In this document: piece after piece, positions 25,759 through 34,665 of the stretch
Layout: every line of letters starts with the position of its first letter
Numbering within the stretch: the first letter of the stretch is position 1
Source of the DNA: Glycomyces sambucus
GTDB taxonomy: Bacteria; Actinomycetota; Actinomycetes; Mycobacteriales; Micromonosporaceae
Reading direction: 5' to 3'
Length of the DNA: 64,000 bases
NCBI RefSeq assembly: GCF_900102815.1
Contig: NZ_FNGF01000002.1
Span: 620,001-684,000, forward strand
Position numbers and translations under genes: made by a program
The notes under the pieces: generated by a model
Told to the model about the DNA's origin: nothing
Seen by the model: only the letters and a program-made list of their open reading frames with translations
Database searches by the model: none

Positions 25759-27582
25759 CTATGCCTCGCCGGTGCGGGTGCCGCGGACCGAGGCTTTCAC
25801 GGTTCCGAACCGCTCGGCGCGAGAACGCGCCGAACGCCGGATCAGATAGGGGCCCACGGCGGCCGGGACGATGAACGTCTCGGCGTAGTGGACGGTGTAG
25901 GGCGCGAACGCGCCGGTGGGGCTGGCGACCTCGGCCTCGTCGCCCTCCACGAGGTTGAGGACGTTGACGGTGCCCTCGGTGTCGTGGCGGACCTCGTCGG
26001 CGAACCAGTGGCGGCGGACCTCGATGAACTCGAGTTCGTGGAGGCCGGTGCGCTCTTCGAGGGTGTCGCCCTCGCGCGAGACGACCCGGGCCTGGTCGAC
26101 CAGGTTGGCCTCGGTCCACGCGGTATCGCGTTCCCAGGCGAGGTTGCGCTCGCCGTGGTCGAGGTGGACGGGGCGGGGGACGCCGTCGAGGCCGACGCGG
26201 CCCCAGTCCCAGAGCTTGAAGGTGAAGATGAACGGGGTCGCGGAGATCTCCAGGACCATGGAGTTCGCGCCGGAGGAGTGGACGGTGCCGGCGGGGATGA
26301 GGAAGTGGTCGTGCTTCTTGGCGGGGAAGGCGTTGACGTACTTCTCGGCGTCGAAGGGCCGCTCGCCGTCCTCGGCGGCGCGCAGGTCGGCCATCATGGC
26401 GTCCCGGTCGATGCCGTCCTTGAAGCCGAGGAAGACCTTGGCGTCGTCGCCGGCGTCGAGCATGTAGTACGACTCGTCCTGGGTGTAGGCCATGCCGAAG
26501 GTCTGCTGGATGTAGTCGGTGAGCGGGTGCACCTGGAGGGAGAGGTTGCCGCCCTCCATGGTGTCGAGGAAGTCGAAGCGGATGGGGAACTCGGCGCCGA
26601 AGCGCGCGTAGGTCCGCTCCCCGAGCAGGGCCTTGGGCTGGGTGAGGACGAGGTCGAGGGAGGGGATCTCGACGATCGCGCCGTCGGCGTCCTCCAGCAG
26701 GAGCGAGTTCTCCTCGGGGACGCAGTCGAAGCACCACGCGTAGTTGGGCTGCGCGGGGTCGAGGTCGAGCTTCTCCTTCATCCACTGGCCGCCCCAGACG
26801 CCGGGGTCGAAGAAGGGGACGACCCGGAAGGGGGCGCGGGCGGCGTTGGCGATCGCGGTGCGGAACGCGTCGCCGGCGACCATGCCGGCCGCGCGGCCGG
26901 TGGGGGCGGCGGCGCCGATCGCGTTGGCGTCGAGGACGAAGTCGACGCGGTCGAACATGGTGCGCTTGTGGCGGTCGGCGGCGCGCCACTCGACGAAGAA
27001 GCCGCGCTTGTACTTGCGGAGGCGGTCCTCGGCGGGGTTGGCGGCGCGCCAGTTGGGGGCGCCGTCGCGCTGGCGCAGCTGGATCTCCCAGCGGGCCATG
27101 TCGGCGAGGACGAGCGCGTAGGGGGCGCCGGTGCGGCGGGCGACGAGGTCGGCACCCCAGCCGAGGAGGACCACGGGCCGGTCGTCGCCGTCGACCTCGA
27201 CGGCGAGCTTGGCGAGGCGCTCGGGGTCGTAGAAGGCGTCGACATTAGCGTGGGAGAGGACGCCGAAGACGCGGTCGTCGGTGAGGTTGTCGGCGAAGCG
27301 GGCGTCGAGGACCTCGGCGGGGAGCGCGGCGGCGTCCTCGACGTCGACGATCGTCCAGTCGGGGAGCGCGTCGGTGAGGGCGTCGGCGAGGCGCGGGAGG
27401 TCGGCGCCGGGGTAGGCGTCGACGACGAGCAGCGGGGCGCGCCCGGCGGCGCGGGCGACGGCGGTCTCGGCGGCCGCGTTCCAGGCCCTGTCGCCGGTGA
27501 GGACGCGGGCGTCGGCCGGCAGCGGCACGGTCGGCTGCTTCTCGTAGCGGCCGATCGGTTCGGACGGACTGGCGGTTGGCAC
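25759..27582 (-). CDS. Class I mannose-6-phosphate isomerase-like protein with N-terminal kinase-like domain
   Basis: A 607-residue protein. The C-terminal 370 residues form a double cupin of the type I phosphomannose isomerase class: QVHPLTDYIQQTFG with the metal His, then DESYYMLDAG, and AGTVHSSGANSM with a further metal His. The N-terminal 230 residues resemble a nucleoside-kinase fold, but the P-loop is replaced by VVDAYPGADLPRL, so ATP binding is doubtful. It would convert mannose-6-phosphate to fructose-6-phosphate after phosphorylation by the ROK kinase. The start is GTG at 27582 behind GAAGGAG. Confidence 0.82.
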   Translation of the reverse strand: MPTASPSEPIGRYEKQPTVPLPADARVLTGDRAWNAAAETAVARAAGRAPLLVVDAYPGADLPRLADALTDALPDWTIVDVEDAAALPAEVLDARFADNLTDDRVFGVLSHANVDAFYDPERLAKLAVEVDGDDRPVVLLGWGADLVARRTGAPYALVLADMARWEIQLRQRDGAPNWRAANPAEDRLRKYKRGFFVEWRAADRHKRTMFDRVDFVLDANAIGAAAPTGRAAGMVAGDAFRTAIANAARAPFRVVPFFDPGVWGGQWMKEKLDLDPAQPNYAWCFDCVPEENSLLLEDADGAIVEIPSLDLVLTQPKALLGERTYARFGAEFPIRFDFLDTMEGGNLSLQVHPLTDYIQQTFGMAYTQDESYYMLDAGDDAKVFLGFKDGIDRDAMMADLRAAEDGERPFDAEKYVNAFPAKKHDHFLIPAGTVHSSGANSMVLEISATPFIFTFKLWDWGRVGLDGVPRPVHLDHGERNLAWERDTAWTEANLVDQARVVSREGDTLEERTGLHELEFIEVRRHWFADEVRHDTEGTVNVLNLVEGDEAEVASPTGAFAPYTVHYAETFIVPAAVGPYLIRRSARSRAERFGTVKASVRGTRTGEA

Positions 27583-27592
27583 GTGCGCTCCT

Positions 27593-28474
27593 TCAGGAAT
27601 GGGCTCCGGCGGCGAGGACGGCGAGTCCTCGGAGCACGGAGAGGTCGGGTCGGTCGGGGACGGTGAAGGAGGGGCGGTGCGAGCTGGTCCACAGGTGCTC
27701 GCGGACGTAGGCGGCGACGGGGGCGGCGACGCCGTCGCCGGCGCGCATGATGCCGCCGGAGAGGACGACGACGTCGGGGTCGTAGGCGTGGCAGAGGGAG
27801 ACGGCGGTGGCGCCCCAGGCGCGGATCGCGCGGTCGCGGAGCGCGGCGGCGGTGGTGTCCCCGGTGGCGGCGGCCGCGAACATCTCGCGGACGTCGGTGA
27901 CGGCGTCGCCGCGGGCGGCGAGGTCGCGGCGCAGGGCCCAGGCCCCGGCGATGGACTCGGCGCAGCCGGTGTTGCCGCAGTTGCACAGGGGCGCGTCGAG
28001 GTCGACGGTGAGGTGGCCGCCGAGGATGCCGGCGTGGTCGTGGGCGCCGCGCAGGAGGACGCCGTCCATGAGGGCGGCGGTGCCGATGCCGGTGCCGAGG
28101 GTCATGAGGACGGCGTCTCGGGCGCCCGCCGCGGAGCCGGTGGTGGTCTCGCCGACGAGGGCGGCGCGGGCGTCGTTCTCGACGACGGCGGGGAGGCCGA
28201 AGGACTCGCGGGCCCAGGCGACGAGGTCGAGGCCGTCGAGGCGCGGGTGCTTGTCGTGGGCCTTGACCAGGCGGCCGGCGGCGCGGTCGACCACGCCGGG
28301 GACCGCGATGCCGGCCGCGACCGGGGAGTGATCGGCGGCGAGGGCCCTCGCGGCGGCCGCGGCCGCTTCGAGGTCGCCGTCGCCGACGGGGACGGTGGCG
28401 GTGCGGACGGGCTCGCCCCTGTCGACGACGCCGAGCTTGATCTCGGAACCGCCGAAGTCGATGCAGAGCTCCAT
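27593..28474 (-). CDS. ROK-family sugar kinase
   Basis: A 293-residue cytoplasmic kinase, the first gene of the locus 2 operon. It has an N-terminal phosphate-binding loop (DFGGSEIKLG), catalytic Asp101 (VVENDARAA), GxGTG-type LMTLGTGIGTAAL, and a zinc site made of His154 and the Cys cluster CNCGNTGCAES (Cys164, 166, 171). ROK kinases phosphorylate glucose, mannose, fructose or N-acetyl sugars at C6. The adjacent isomerase makes mannose the likeliest substrate. No winged-helix domain is present, so it is an enzyme and not a repressor. Confidence 0.9.
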   Translation of the reverse strand: MELCIDFGGSEIKLGVVDRGEPVRTATVPVGDGDLEAAAAAARALAADHSPVAAGIAVPGVVDRAAGRLVKAHDKHPRLDGLDLVAWARESFGLPAVVENDARAALVGETTTGSAAGARDAVLMTLGTGIGTAALMDGVLLRGAHDHAGILGGHLTVDLDAPLCNCGNTGCAESIAGAWALRRDLAARGDAVTDVREMFAAAATGDTTAAALRDRAIRAWGATAVSLCHAYDPDVVVLSGGIMRAGDGVAAPVAAYVREHLWTSSHRPSFTVPDRPDLSVLRGLAVLAAGAHS

Positions 28475-28563
28475 CGCCCGCTGCCTCCTGGTCTGTTGAC
28501 GGCCCGGCGTGGTGGTGGCCCGGCCTCGTGTGGATCGCGGGGCCGCCTCGGGGCGGTCCTGCG

Positions 28564-28581
28564 GTTGGTAACGTTACCAAC
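28564..28581. promoter_or_regulatory. LacI operator of sugar locus 2
   Basis: GTTGGTAACGTTACCAAC is a perfect 18-bp palindrome with the central CG usual for LacI-family sites. It covers the -10 element of the ROK-kinase operon and lies between that operon and the LacI gene. Confidence 0.85.
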
Positions 28582-28600
28582 ATAGCGCGCCGGATTGCAA
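28571..28600 (-). promoter_or_regulatory. Promoter of the eight-gene glycan operon
   Basis: On the minus strand, -35 TTGCAA (28600-28595), an 18-bp spacer and -10 TAACGT (28576-28571). The -10 is inside the operator, so repressor binding would exclude RNA polymerase. Confidence 0.55.
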
Positions 28601-28626
28601 CCCGGTCGCAAGGGGCGGGTGTGTCG

Positions 28627-29643
28627 TCAGGGGAATTCGATGGTGACCGGCAGCTCCACGGTCCGCGCCCGGTCCTCGGCGGAGCCGTCGAGGCGGGAGA
28701 ACAGCAGCGTGGCGGCCTCGCGGCCGAGCAGCCGGGCGTCGTGGTCGATCACCGTCACCGGCACCGGCATGAGCTCGGAGAGCTCGAAGTCGTCGAAGCT
28801 GACGACGGCCGGGCGCGGCCCGGGGACGCCGTCGCGGATGCGCCGCCCGATCTCGCGCATGGCGCCGATCGTGTTCCGGTTGTTGGCGCTGAAGATCGCC
28901 GTGGGGGGCTCGGCGAGGTCGAACATGGCCCTGGCGGCGCGGCTCGCGGCGTCCACGTCCTGCTGGTCGCGGGCGACGATCGCCGGGTCGACCGCGACGC
29001 CGCGCTCGGTCATCGCCCGCTCGTAGCCGCGGTAGCGGCGCTCGCCGGTGAACACGGAGCTGCGGTTGCCCAGGAACCCGATGCGGGTGTGCCCGGCGTC
29101 GAGGAGGGAGACGGTGCCGCGGTAGGCGCCGCCGACGTCGTCGAGGAGGACCGTGTCGACGTCGAGGCCCGGGACGCGCCGCGAGGCGAGCACCAGCGGC
29201 ACGTCGCCGAGGCGCTCGGGCCGCAGGTGCGCGGCGTCGCCGCTGGTCGGGACCAGGATCAGCCCGTCGACCTGGCGGCCGATGAAGTCGCTGACGAGCT
29301 GGCGCTCCCGCGCGTCGTCCTCCCCGGAGTTGCCGAGGATGATCCGCCGCCCGTGCTCGGCGGCGACCTCCTCGACCCCCAGCGCGAAGTTCCCGTAGTA
29401 GGGGTTGGCGAGGTTGGTGATCGCGACGCCGACGAGGCCGCTGGGCTGGCCCGGGCGCAGGCTGCGGGCGTTCTCGTTGCGATAGTAGCCGAGTTCGCGG
29501 ACCGCCGCCATGACGCGCTCCTGCACGTCCGGGCGCACGTTCCGGCCGCCGGCGAGGGTGCGCGAGACGGTCATCGGACTCACCCCGGCTCGACTGGCGA
29601 CCTCTTTGATCGTCGGCTGCCGCGCACCTCGAACCGTCGACAT
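28627..29643 (-). CDS. LacI-family transcriptional repressor (locus 2)
   Basis: A 338-residue LacI regulator with a helix-turn-helix (TIKEVASRAGVSPMTVSRTL), hinge (NENARSLRPGQ) and sugar-binding domain (VVSFDDFELSELMPVPVTVI). It lies upstream of, and in the same direction as, the operon it should control. The palindrome at 28564-28581 between them is its probable operator. The ATG at 29643 is chosen; the frame is open to 29776 without family similarity. The GH35 gene is divergent and may also respond. Confidence 0.9.
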   Translation of the reverse strand: MSTVRGARQPTIKEVASRAGVSPMTVSRTLAGGRNVRPDVQERVMAAVRELGYYRNENARSLRPGQPSGLVGVAITNLANPYYGNFALGVEEVAAEHGRRIILGNSGEDDARERQLVSDFIGRQVDGLILVPTSGDAAHLRPERLGDVPLVLASRRVPGLDVDTVLLDDVGGAYRGTVSLLDAGHTRIGFLGNRSSVFTGERRYRGYERAMTERGVAVDPAIVARDQQDVDAASRAARAMFDLAEPPTAIFSANNRNTIGAMREIGRRIRDGVPGPRPAVVSFDDFELSELMPVPVTVIDHDARLLGREAATLLFSRLDGSAEDRARTVELPVTIEFP

Positions 29644-29809
29644 GCCCGCCCTTCCACGCGTAGTGCGCCAATCCTATGCGAACCGCCGGGCGCGCGGCGG
29701 CCCCCCGGAAGGGGGCCACCTCACGGCGCGAGGGGCGGCATGGCGCCGGGGTCCTCGGGCCGGGTACTTTTTCCAATGGACATAATTACCCCGAACGAAG
29801 GACCAGCGC

Positions 29810-31567
29810 ATGAGCCGCTTCGCGATCGGCGAGCACGACTTCCTGCTCGACGGCGAGCCCCGCCGCGTGCTCTCGGGCGCGATCCACTACTTCCGCGTCC
29901 ACCCCGACCACTGGACCGACCGCATCCGCAAGGCGCGGCTCATGGGCCTGAACACCGTCGAGACGTACGTGCCGTGGAACCTCCACGAGGTCGAGCCCGG
30001 CTCGTGGACCGAGGAGGGGCGCCTGGACCTGCGCCGGTTCCTGGAGGCCGTGGCCGCCGAGGGCATGCACGCGATCGTGCGCCCCGGCCCGTACATCTGC
30101 GCCGAGTTCGACAACGGGGGCCTGCCCGCGTGGCTGTTCGCCGACCCGGAGGTGGGCGTGCGCCGCGGCGAGCCGCGGTTCCTCGCCGCGATCGAGTCGT
30201 ACCTGGCGCGCGTGTGCGCGGTCGTGGCCCCGCTCCAGGTCGACGCGGGCGGGCCGGTGATCCTCATGCAGGTCGAGAACGAGTACGGCGCCTACGGCGA
30301 CGACACCGAGTACATCGAGACGCTGACGGGCATGTTCCGCGCCAACGGGATCACCGTGCCGCTGACCACGGTGGACCAGCCGGAGCCGTGGATGCTCAAG
30401 CGCGGCTCCGCGCCCGGGCTCCACATGACGGCGTCCTTCGGGTCGCGCTCGGACGCGCGCCTGGACGTGCTGCGCGAGCACCAGCCGACCGGGCCGCTCA
30501 TGTCCTCGGAGTACTGGGACGGCTGGTTCGACTCCTGGGGCACCCACCACCACACGACGCGGGCCGACGAGGCCGCCGCCGACCTCGACGTGCTCCTGGG
30601 CCGCGGCGCCTCGGTGAACCTCTACATGTTCCACGGCGGCACCAACTTCGGACTCACCAGCGGCGCCAACGACAAGGGCACCTACCTGCCCATCACCACC
30701 AGCTACGACTACGACGCCCCGCTGGACGAGGCCGGGCGCCCGACCGCGAAGTACTGGGCGTTCCGCGAGGTCCTGGGCCGGTACACCGACCTGCCCGCGG
30801 AGGTCCCGGACCCGCCCGCGCCCGCGCCGACCGGCGAGGCCCCGCTGCTTCGGGCCGGCGCGCTCCTCGACGCCGCCCGCTCGCTGCCGGAACTGGCCAC
30901 AGTGGAGGTCCCGGGCTTCGCCGAGGCGCGGCACGACGCGGCGTTCCTGCTGCACGAGAAGGCGTTCGCGGCCGAGGCCGGCGTGCTCACCATCGGCGAG
31001 GTCCGCGACCGGGTCCACGTGGTGGTCGACGGCGTCACCGTGGGGGTGCTCTCACGGGAGCTGCACCAGCGCGCGATCGCGATCCCGGCGGTGGCGGCGT
31101 CCCTGCGGCTGCTGGTGGAGAACCAGGGCCGGGTGAACTACGGGCCGCGCCTGGGCGAGGACAAGGGCCTCGTCGGCGGCGTACGCCTCGACGGGAAGGC
31201 GCTGACGGGCTGGACGACCCGGGCGATCGGCGAGGGCGACCTGCTCGCGCTCGCGCAGGACGCGGTCGGGGCCGGACCGGCGCTGCCTGGGCTGGTGTTC
31301 GCGCGCGCCGTCTTCGAGGTCGAGGCCGAGGCCGAGACCGCCGCGGACCGGTTCCTCGACACCGCCGCGCTCGGCAAGGGCATCGCCTGGATCAACGGGT
31401 TCTGCCTGGGCCGCTACTGGTCTCGCGGCCCGCAGCGCACCCTGTACGTCCCGGGCCCGGTCCTGCGGCCGGGCCGCAACGAGGCGGTGCTGCTCGAACT
31501 CGACGGCGCCCCCGAGGCGGTCCTGCGGTTCGTCGCCGCACCGGACCTGGGCCCGCTGGAGTTCTAG
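29810..31567 (+). CDS. GH35 beta-galactosidase
   Basis: A 585-residue enzyme that removes terminal beta-galactosyl residues. The TIM barrel (about 1-320) has acid/base Glu158 in MQVENEYGAYG and nucleophile Glu234 in MSSEYWDGWFD, plus VRPGPYICAEFDNGGLPAWL and MFHGGTNFG, all GH35 signatures. The C-terminal beta domains end in WINGFCLGRYWSRGPQRTLY. It lacks a signal peptide, so it acts on imported galactosides. It is divergent from the locus 2 LacI gene, 166 bp apart. An AT-richer stretch (CATAATTACC) lies upstream of GAAGGA, but no clear operator was found. Confidence 0.95.
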   Translation: MSRFAIGEHDFLLDGEPRRVLSGAIHYFRVHPDHWTDRIRKARLMGLNTVETYVPWNLHEVEPGSWTEEGRLDLRRFLEAVAAEGMHAIVRPGPYICAEFDNGGLPAWLFADPEVGVRRGEPRFLAAIESYLARVCAVVAPLQVDAGGPVILMQVENEYGAYGDDTEYIETLTGMFRANGITVPLTTVDQPEPWMLKRGSAPGLHMTASFGSRSDARLDVLREHQPTGPLMSSEYWDGWFDSWGTHHHTTRADEAAADLDVLLGRGASVNLYMFHGGTNFGLTSGANDKGTYLPITTSYDYDAPLDEAGRPTAKYWAFREVLGRYTDLPAEVPDPPAPAPTGEAPLLRAGALLDAARSLPELATVEVPGFAEARHDAAFLLHEKAFAAEAGVLTIGEVRDRVHVVVDGVTVGVLSRELHQRAIAIPAVAASLRLLVENQGRVNYGPRLGEDKGLVGGVRLDGKALTGWTTRAIGEGDLLALAQDAVGAGPALPGLVFARAVFEVEAEAETAADRFLDTAALGKGIAWINGFCLGRYWSRGPQRTLYVPGPVLRPGRNEAVLLELDGAPEAVLRFVAAPDLGPLEF

Positions 31568-31595
31568 CGCTCGGCGGCGCCGTCCGCGGTCGGCC

Positions 31596-33251
31596 TCAGT
31601 CCGCGGTGGCGGGTCCGATGTCCACGGTGATCGTGGTCGCCGGGGCGTCGAACTCGGTGGTGCGGGCCTGGACGGTGACCTCCCAGGCGCCGGCGAGCGG
31701 CAGGTCCATCGCGCAGTGGTACTGGCCGGGCGCGAACTCGTGGATCTCGGCGGTGACAGGCCCGAAGTCCTCGGCGGGCAGGACGGCGGTGACCACGGGC
31801 GGCTCCAGCGGCACGAGCGGGAGCCCGGCCGCGTCGGTCAGGGTGAGCATGAGCATGTTCTCCCCCGTCAGGCCCGGGGCGAGGTTCGCGGTGAAGGTGC
31901 CCTCGCCGAGGGCTCCGTCGACGGTGACGACGCCGCCGGTGGGGAGCGGCGCGGGCGCCGGCTCCTCCACGGGGACGGTCGGGCTCGCGTTCACGAGCAG
32001 GCCGGTGAGGACCGCGGCCGCGGCCACGGCGGCGGCCTCGACGGTGAGGATGCGGCGCAGGCGCGGCAGGCCCGAGGCGGCCGCCGCGGTGACGACGGGG
32101 ACGAGGCGGAACCGGTTCCAGCCCGCCAGCGCGAGGGCGAGGGCCACCAAAGCGAGCTTGGCGACGAGGGTCCGGCCGTGGTCGGATCCGGTGAACGCGT
32201 CCCATTCGCGGTGGATGGAGAGGGCCATGACGAGGCCGCTCGAGGCGAGGAGCGCGACGCTCCAGCCCGCGCAGGCGGAGAAGCGCGCGACGGCGAGGGC
32301 GGAGCCCGCGGCCTCGCCGGGGCGGCGGCGGTGGGCGAGCATGACGAGGAGGCCGGCCAGCCCCCCGGCCCAGAGCGCGGCGGTGGCGAGGTGGACGGTG
32401 TCGGCGCCGATCATGATCCACTGCACGCCGAACGCGATGGAGTGTCCGGCGAGCGCGGGTGCGGCGACGGCGAGAAGTGCGAGGGCCAGGGCGGTCCGGG
32501 GATGCCGGTTGCGGACGGCGTAAGCGCCGCCGACGCCGGTCGCGGTGAGCGCGAGGACGGTGAGGGAGGCGCCGGTGGCCGATCCGGCCCAGGCGCCGAC
32601 TTCGAAGGCGTCGCCGAGCGGGAGTCCGGCGATCTCCAAGGCGCCCAGGGGGACGGCGAGGGCGGCGCCGAGGATCGCCGCTGTCGCGCCGGCGCGGAGG
32701 AGGCGGCCGCGGGGGCGGGCGGGCCAGGCGTCGCGGGCGATGGCGGTCCGGAAGCAGAGGTAGCCCGCGAAGACGAGCAGGCCGAGGTAGTGGAGTGCGG
32801 CGGCGCTCGCGGGGGCCCAGTCGGGGATCTCGGCGGGCGGGTCGATCGGCGCGGGCGCGGTGCCGGGCTGCGCGCTGCCGATCGTGAAGGCGAGGACGCC
32901 CGCGATGGGGTGGGCGTCGGCGGAGACGACGCGCCAGTTCAGGTAGTAGGCGCCGTCGGGGAGGTCGTCGGGGAGGTCGACGACCACGTCCTGGTCGCGG
33001 GCGGTGACGTCGGTGGCGTGGTCGCCGCCGTTCGCGTCGATGAGGCGGGTGGAGTCCGCGACGGGTTGCACGGGTTCGTTGAAGCTCAGGGTGATCGCGT
33101 CGGGGGCCGCGGCGAGGACGGCGCCGTCGACGGGGTCGGTCGCGAGGAGCGCGGCGTGCGCGGAGGCGGCGCGGGCGGGCGCGAGGGCAAGGAGGAGCGC
33201 CAGGGCGAGCGCGGCGGCCCGCCCCGGCAGTCGGCGGTGGTGGGCGGTCAC
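31596..33251 (-). CDS. CopC/CopD (YcnJ-type) copper protein fusion
   Basis: A 551-residue protein. The signal peptide ends ASA-H, so mature residue 1 is His32, the copper ligand of CopC (HAALLATDPVDGA; distal ligands in VVSADAHPIAGV). About eight CopD transmembrane helices follow (about 150-410), with conserved His in LAGHSIAFG and TVHLATAALWAGG. A C-terminal extracytoplasmic beta domain (about 430-551; FAPGQYHCAMDLPLAGAWEV) resembles YtkA/FixH-like domains. It is thought to bind or import copper. Its start overlaps the YcnI stop by 4 bp. Confidence 0.88.
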   Translation of the reverse strand: MTAHHRRLPGRAAALALALLLALAPARAASAHAALLATDPVDGAVLAAAPDAITLSFNEPVQPVADSTRLIDANGGDHATDVTARDQDVVVDLPDDLPDGAYYLNWRVVSADAHPIAGVLAFTIGSAQPGTAPAPIDPPAEIPDWAPASAAALHYLGLLVFAGYLCFRTAIARDAWPARPRGRLLRAGATAAILGAALAVPLGALEIAGLPLGDAFEVGAWAGSATGASLTVLALTATGVGGAYAVRNRHPRTALALALLAVAAPALAGHSIAFGVQWIMIGADTVHLATAALWAGGLAGLLVMLAHRRRPGEAAGSALAVARFSACAGWSVALLASSGLVMALSIHREWDAFTGSDHGRTLVAKLALVALALALAGWNRFRLVPVVTAAAASGLPRLRRILTVEAAAVAAAAVLTGLLVNASPTVPVEEPAPAPLPTGGVVTVDGALGEGTFTANLAPGLTGENMLMLTLTDAAGLPLVPLEPPVVTAVLPAEDFGPVTAEIHEFAPGQYHCAMDLPLAGAWEVTVQARTTEFDAPATTITVDIGPATAD

Positions 33252-33943
33252 GCCTCGCGTCGTCCTCTCAGGAGTCCGAAGGCGCCGAGGCCGGCGCCGA
33301 GCATGCCCACCGCGAGCGCGACGTAGACGACGGGGTCGGTGCCGCCCTCGGTGTCCTCGCCGGCGGTCGCGGCGGCGGGTTCGAGTCCGGCTCCGGGGGC
33401 GGCGACCTCGATGAACGGTGCGGGCGAGGCGAGTTCGTCGGGGTCCTGGCCTTCGGCGGCGATCTCGATCCAGGGGTGCTCGGTGGTGGTGCAGGTCTGG
33501 ACGACCGGGAAGTGGAGGGTCTGGCCGGCGGTCTCCTCGGGGAGGCGCAGCGAGAGTTCGAAGGCGTCGCGGAGGTCGTCGGGGAGGGGGTGGTGCGCGG
33601 TGTAGACGACCTGGTCGACGCGTTCGGTGACCTCGTTGCCGTGGGCGTCGACCACGGGTGCGGGCAGGTCGGTCATGACCTTCTCGACCTCCCAGTTCGG
33701 GTTGACGGTGGGGGTGACGGCGTTGATCGGTTCGGGGATCTGGACGGCGACGGCTGTGGTGGCCTCGCCGTCGCAGCCGTGGGGGACGCTGACGGTGAGG
33801 AGCGTGTAGGCGCCGGCGACGGCGCTGGGGGTGCTGACGGTGACGTGCGCGGTGGCGGGTGCGGCCAGGGAGACGGCGGCGGTGGCGGCGGCGCTGAGGA
33901 CGGCGGCGCGCGCGAGGGCGCGCCGGAGGTGCTGGGAAGGCAT
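33248..33943 (-). CDS. YcnI-like copper-binding membrane-anchored protein
   Basis: A 231-residue DUF1775 (YcnI) protein. The signal peptide ends ATA-H, leaving His33 as the first mature residue, the ligand of the mono-histidine copper site; the conserved Trp is in NPNWEVEKV. The beta-sandwich domain is followed by a linker rich in Ala/Glu/Thr and a C-terminal membrane helix (VVYVALAVGMLGAGLGAFGLL) with a basic tail. It works with the CopC/CopD protein downstream as an extracytoplasmic copper chaperone. The preceding ORF overlaps its first 271 bp. Confidence 0.9.
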   Translation of the reverse strand: MPSQHLRRALARAAVLSAAATAAVSLAAPATAHVTVSTPSAVAGAYTLLTVSVPHGCDGEATTAVAVQIPEPINAVTPTVNPNWEVEKVMTDLPAPVVDAHGNEVTERVDQVVYTAHHPLPDDLRDAFELSLRLPEETAGQTLHFPVVQTCTTTEHPWIEIAAEGQDPDELASPAPFIEVAAPGAGLEPAAATAGEDTEGGTDPVVYVALAVGMLGAGLGAFGLLRGRREA

Positions 33944-34518
33944 GGTGGAAGCGGCTTTCTGGGGAGGCCCGCGGTGCGGGGGTGGACGGGGGGTGCGGTG
34001 CGGCGGGGCCGCGGCGGTCCCCGGACCGCGATCGAGCCGGCCGTCCACTGCGGTCGCGGCGCTTCGGCCGGTCGCGGCGCCGGTGCGTTCGCGACGGGCG
34101 GTGTCGAGGGCTCGGGGAGGCGCAGGCGTGCGAACAGCCGGCCGAGGGCAGCGGCGAGGCGGGCGCGCAGGCGCGGGAGGGCCGGTTCGAGGCGGGTGGT
34201 CCAGAGGACGGCGGCGACCGCGGCGCCGAGGTGGAGCAGGGTCATGGCCGCGGCTTCGCGCCCGCCGTGGGCGGCGTGGGCGGAGGTCTGCGCGAAGAGG
34301 CTGTGGAGGGCGGCCTGGGCGACGGTGAAGACGCTGAAGAGCCATGCGGCCCTGCGGGGGCCGCGCTGCGCGAAGAGGTGCGCGGTGGCGATGATCGGGA
34401 GGGCGGCCAGGGCGACCGGTTCGAGGGCGATCGTGCCGCCGGCGAGCACGTGGGCCCCGGCCGCGACGGGCGCGCACACGAGCGCGAACCCGGCGGCCTT
34501 GGCGGCCCGGATCGTCAT
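33673..34518 (-). CDS. Membrane protein with unnatural-looking tail overlapping ycnI
   Basis: The 281-residue frame has about four hydrophobic helices in the first 120 residues (FALVCAPVAAGAHVLAGGTI, AALPIIATAHLFAQR, AAWLFSVFTVAQAALHSLF, MTLLHLGAAVAAVLWTT) and a His-containing segment (FAQTSAHAAHGG). This resembles small membrane proteins found beside YcnI genes. After about residue 190 the frame runs on antiphase to YcnI codons, giving Pro/Ser-rich sequence with no family character. Either the stop codon was lost or a frameshift lies near 33950. ATG 34518 is preferred over TTG 34560. Confidence 0.55.
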   Translation of the reverse strand: MTIRAAKAAGFALVCAPVAAGAHVLAGGTIALEPVALAALPIIATAHLFAQRGPRRAAWLFSVFTVAQAALHSLFAQTSAHAAHGGREAAAMTLLHLGAAVAAVLWTTRLEPALPRLRARLAAALGRLFARLRLPEPSTPPVANAPAPRPAEAPRPQWTAGSIAVRGPPRPRRTAPPVHPRTAGLPRKPLPPCLPSTSGAPSRAPPSSAPPPPPPSPWPHPPPRTSPSAPPAPSPAPTRSSPSASPTAATARPPQPSPSRSPNRSTPSPPPSTRTGRSRRS

Positions 34519-34632
34519 GTCCCGCTTGTGCACGGGTCGATCATCCCAGAAGATCGACAAATATCAATAAGACATCTCAAAAGGCGGCACGGTGCGAGGA
34601 GCGCGCTCCCGTGCGGGAGCGCCCGGGGCCGT

Positions 34633-34664
34633 CCCGGCCGGGGGCGGGCACGCCCCCGGCCGGG
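34633..34664 (-). terminator. Terminator of the RNHCP operon
   Basis: A perfect 14-bp stem (CCCGGCCGGGGGCG and its complement) with loop GGCA starts 1 bp past the stop at 34666. A second hairpin (GCGCTCCCG/CGGGAGCGC, 34603-34622) follows on the same strand. Confidence 0.8.
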
Positions 34665-34665
34665 G

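Noticed and set aside
28528..32523. A 1331-codon plus-strand frame
   Set aside because: It runs antisense to LacI, out of phase with the GH35 gene, then antisense to copCD; no domain is seen.
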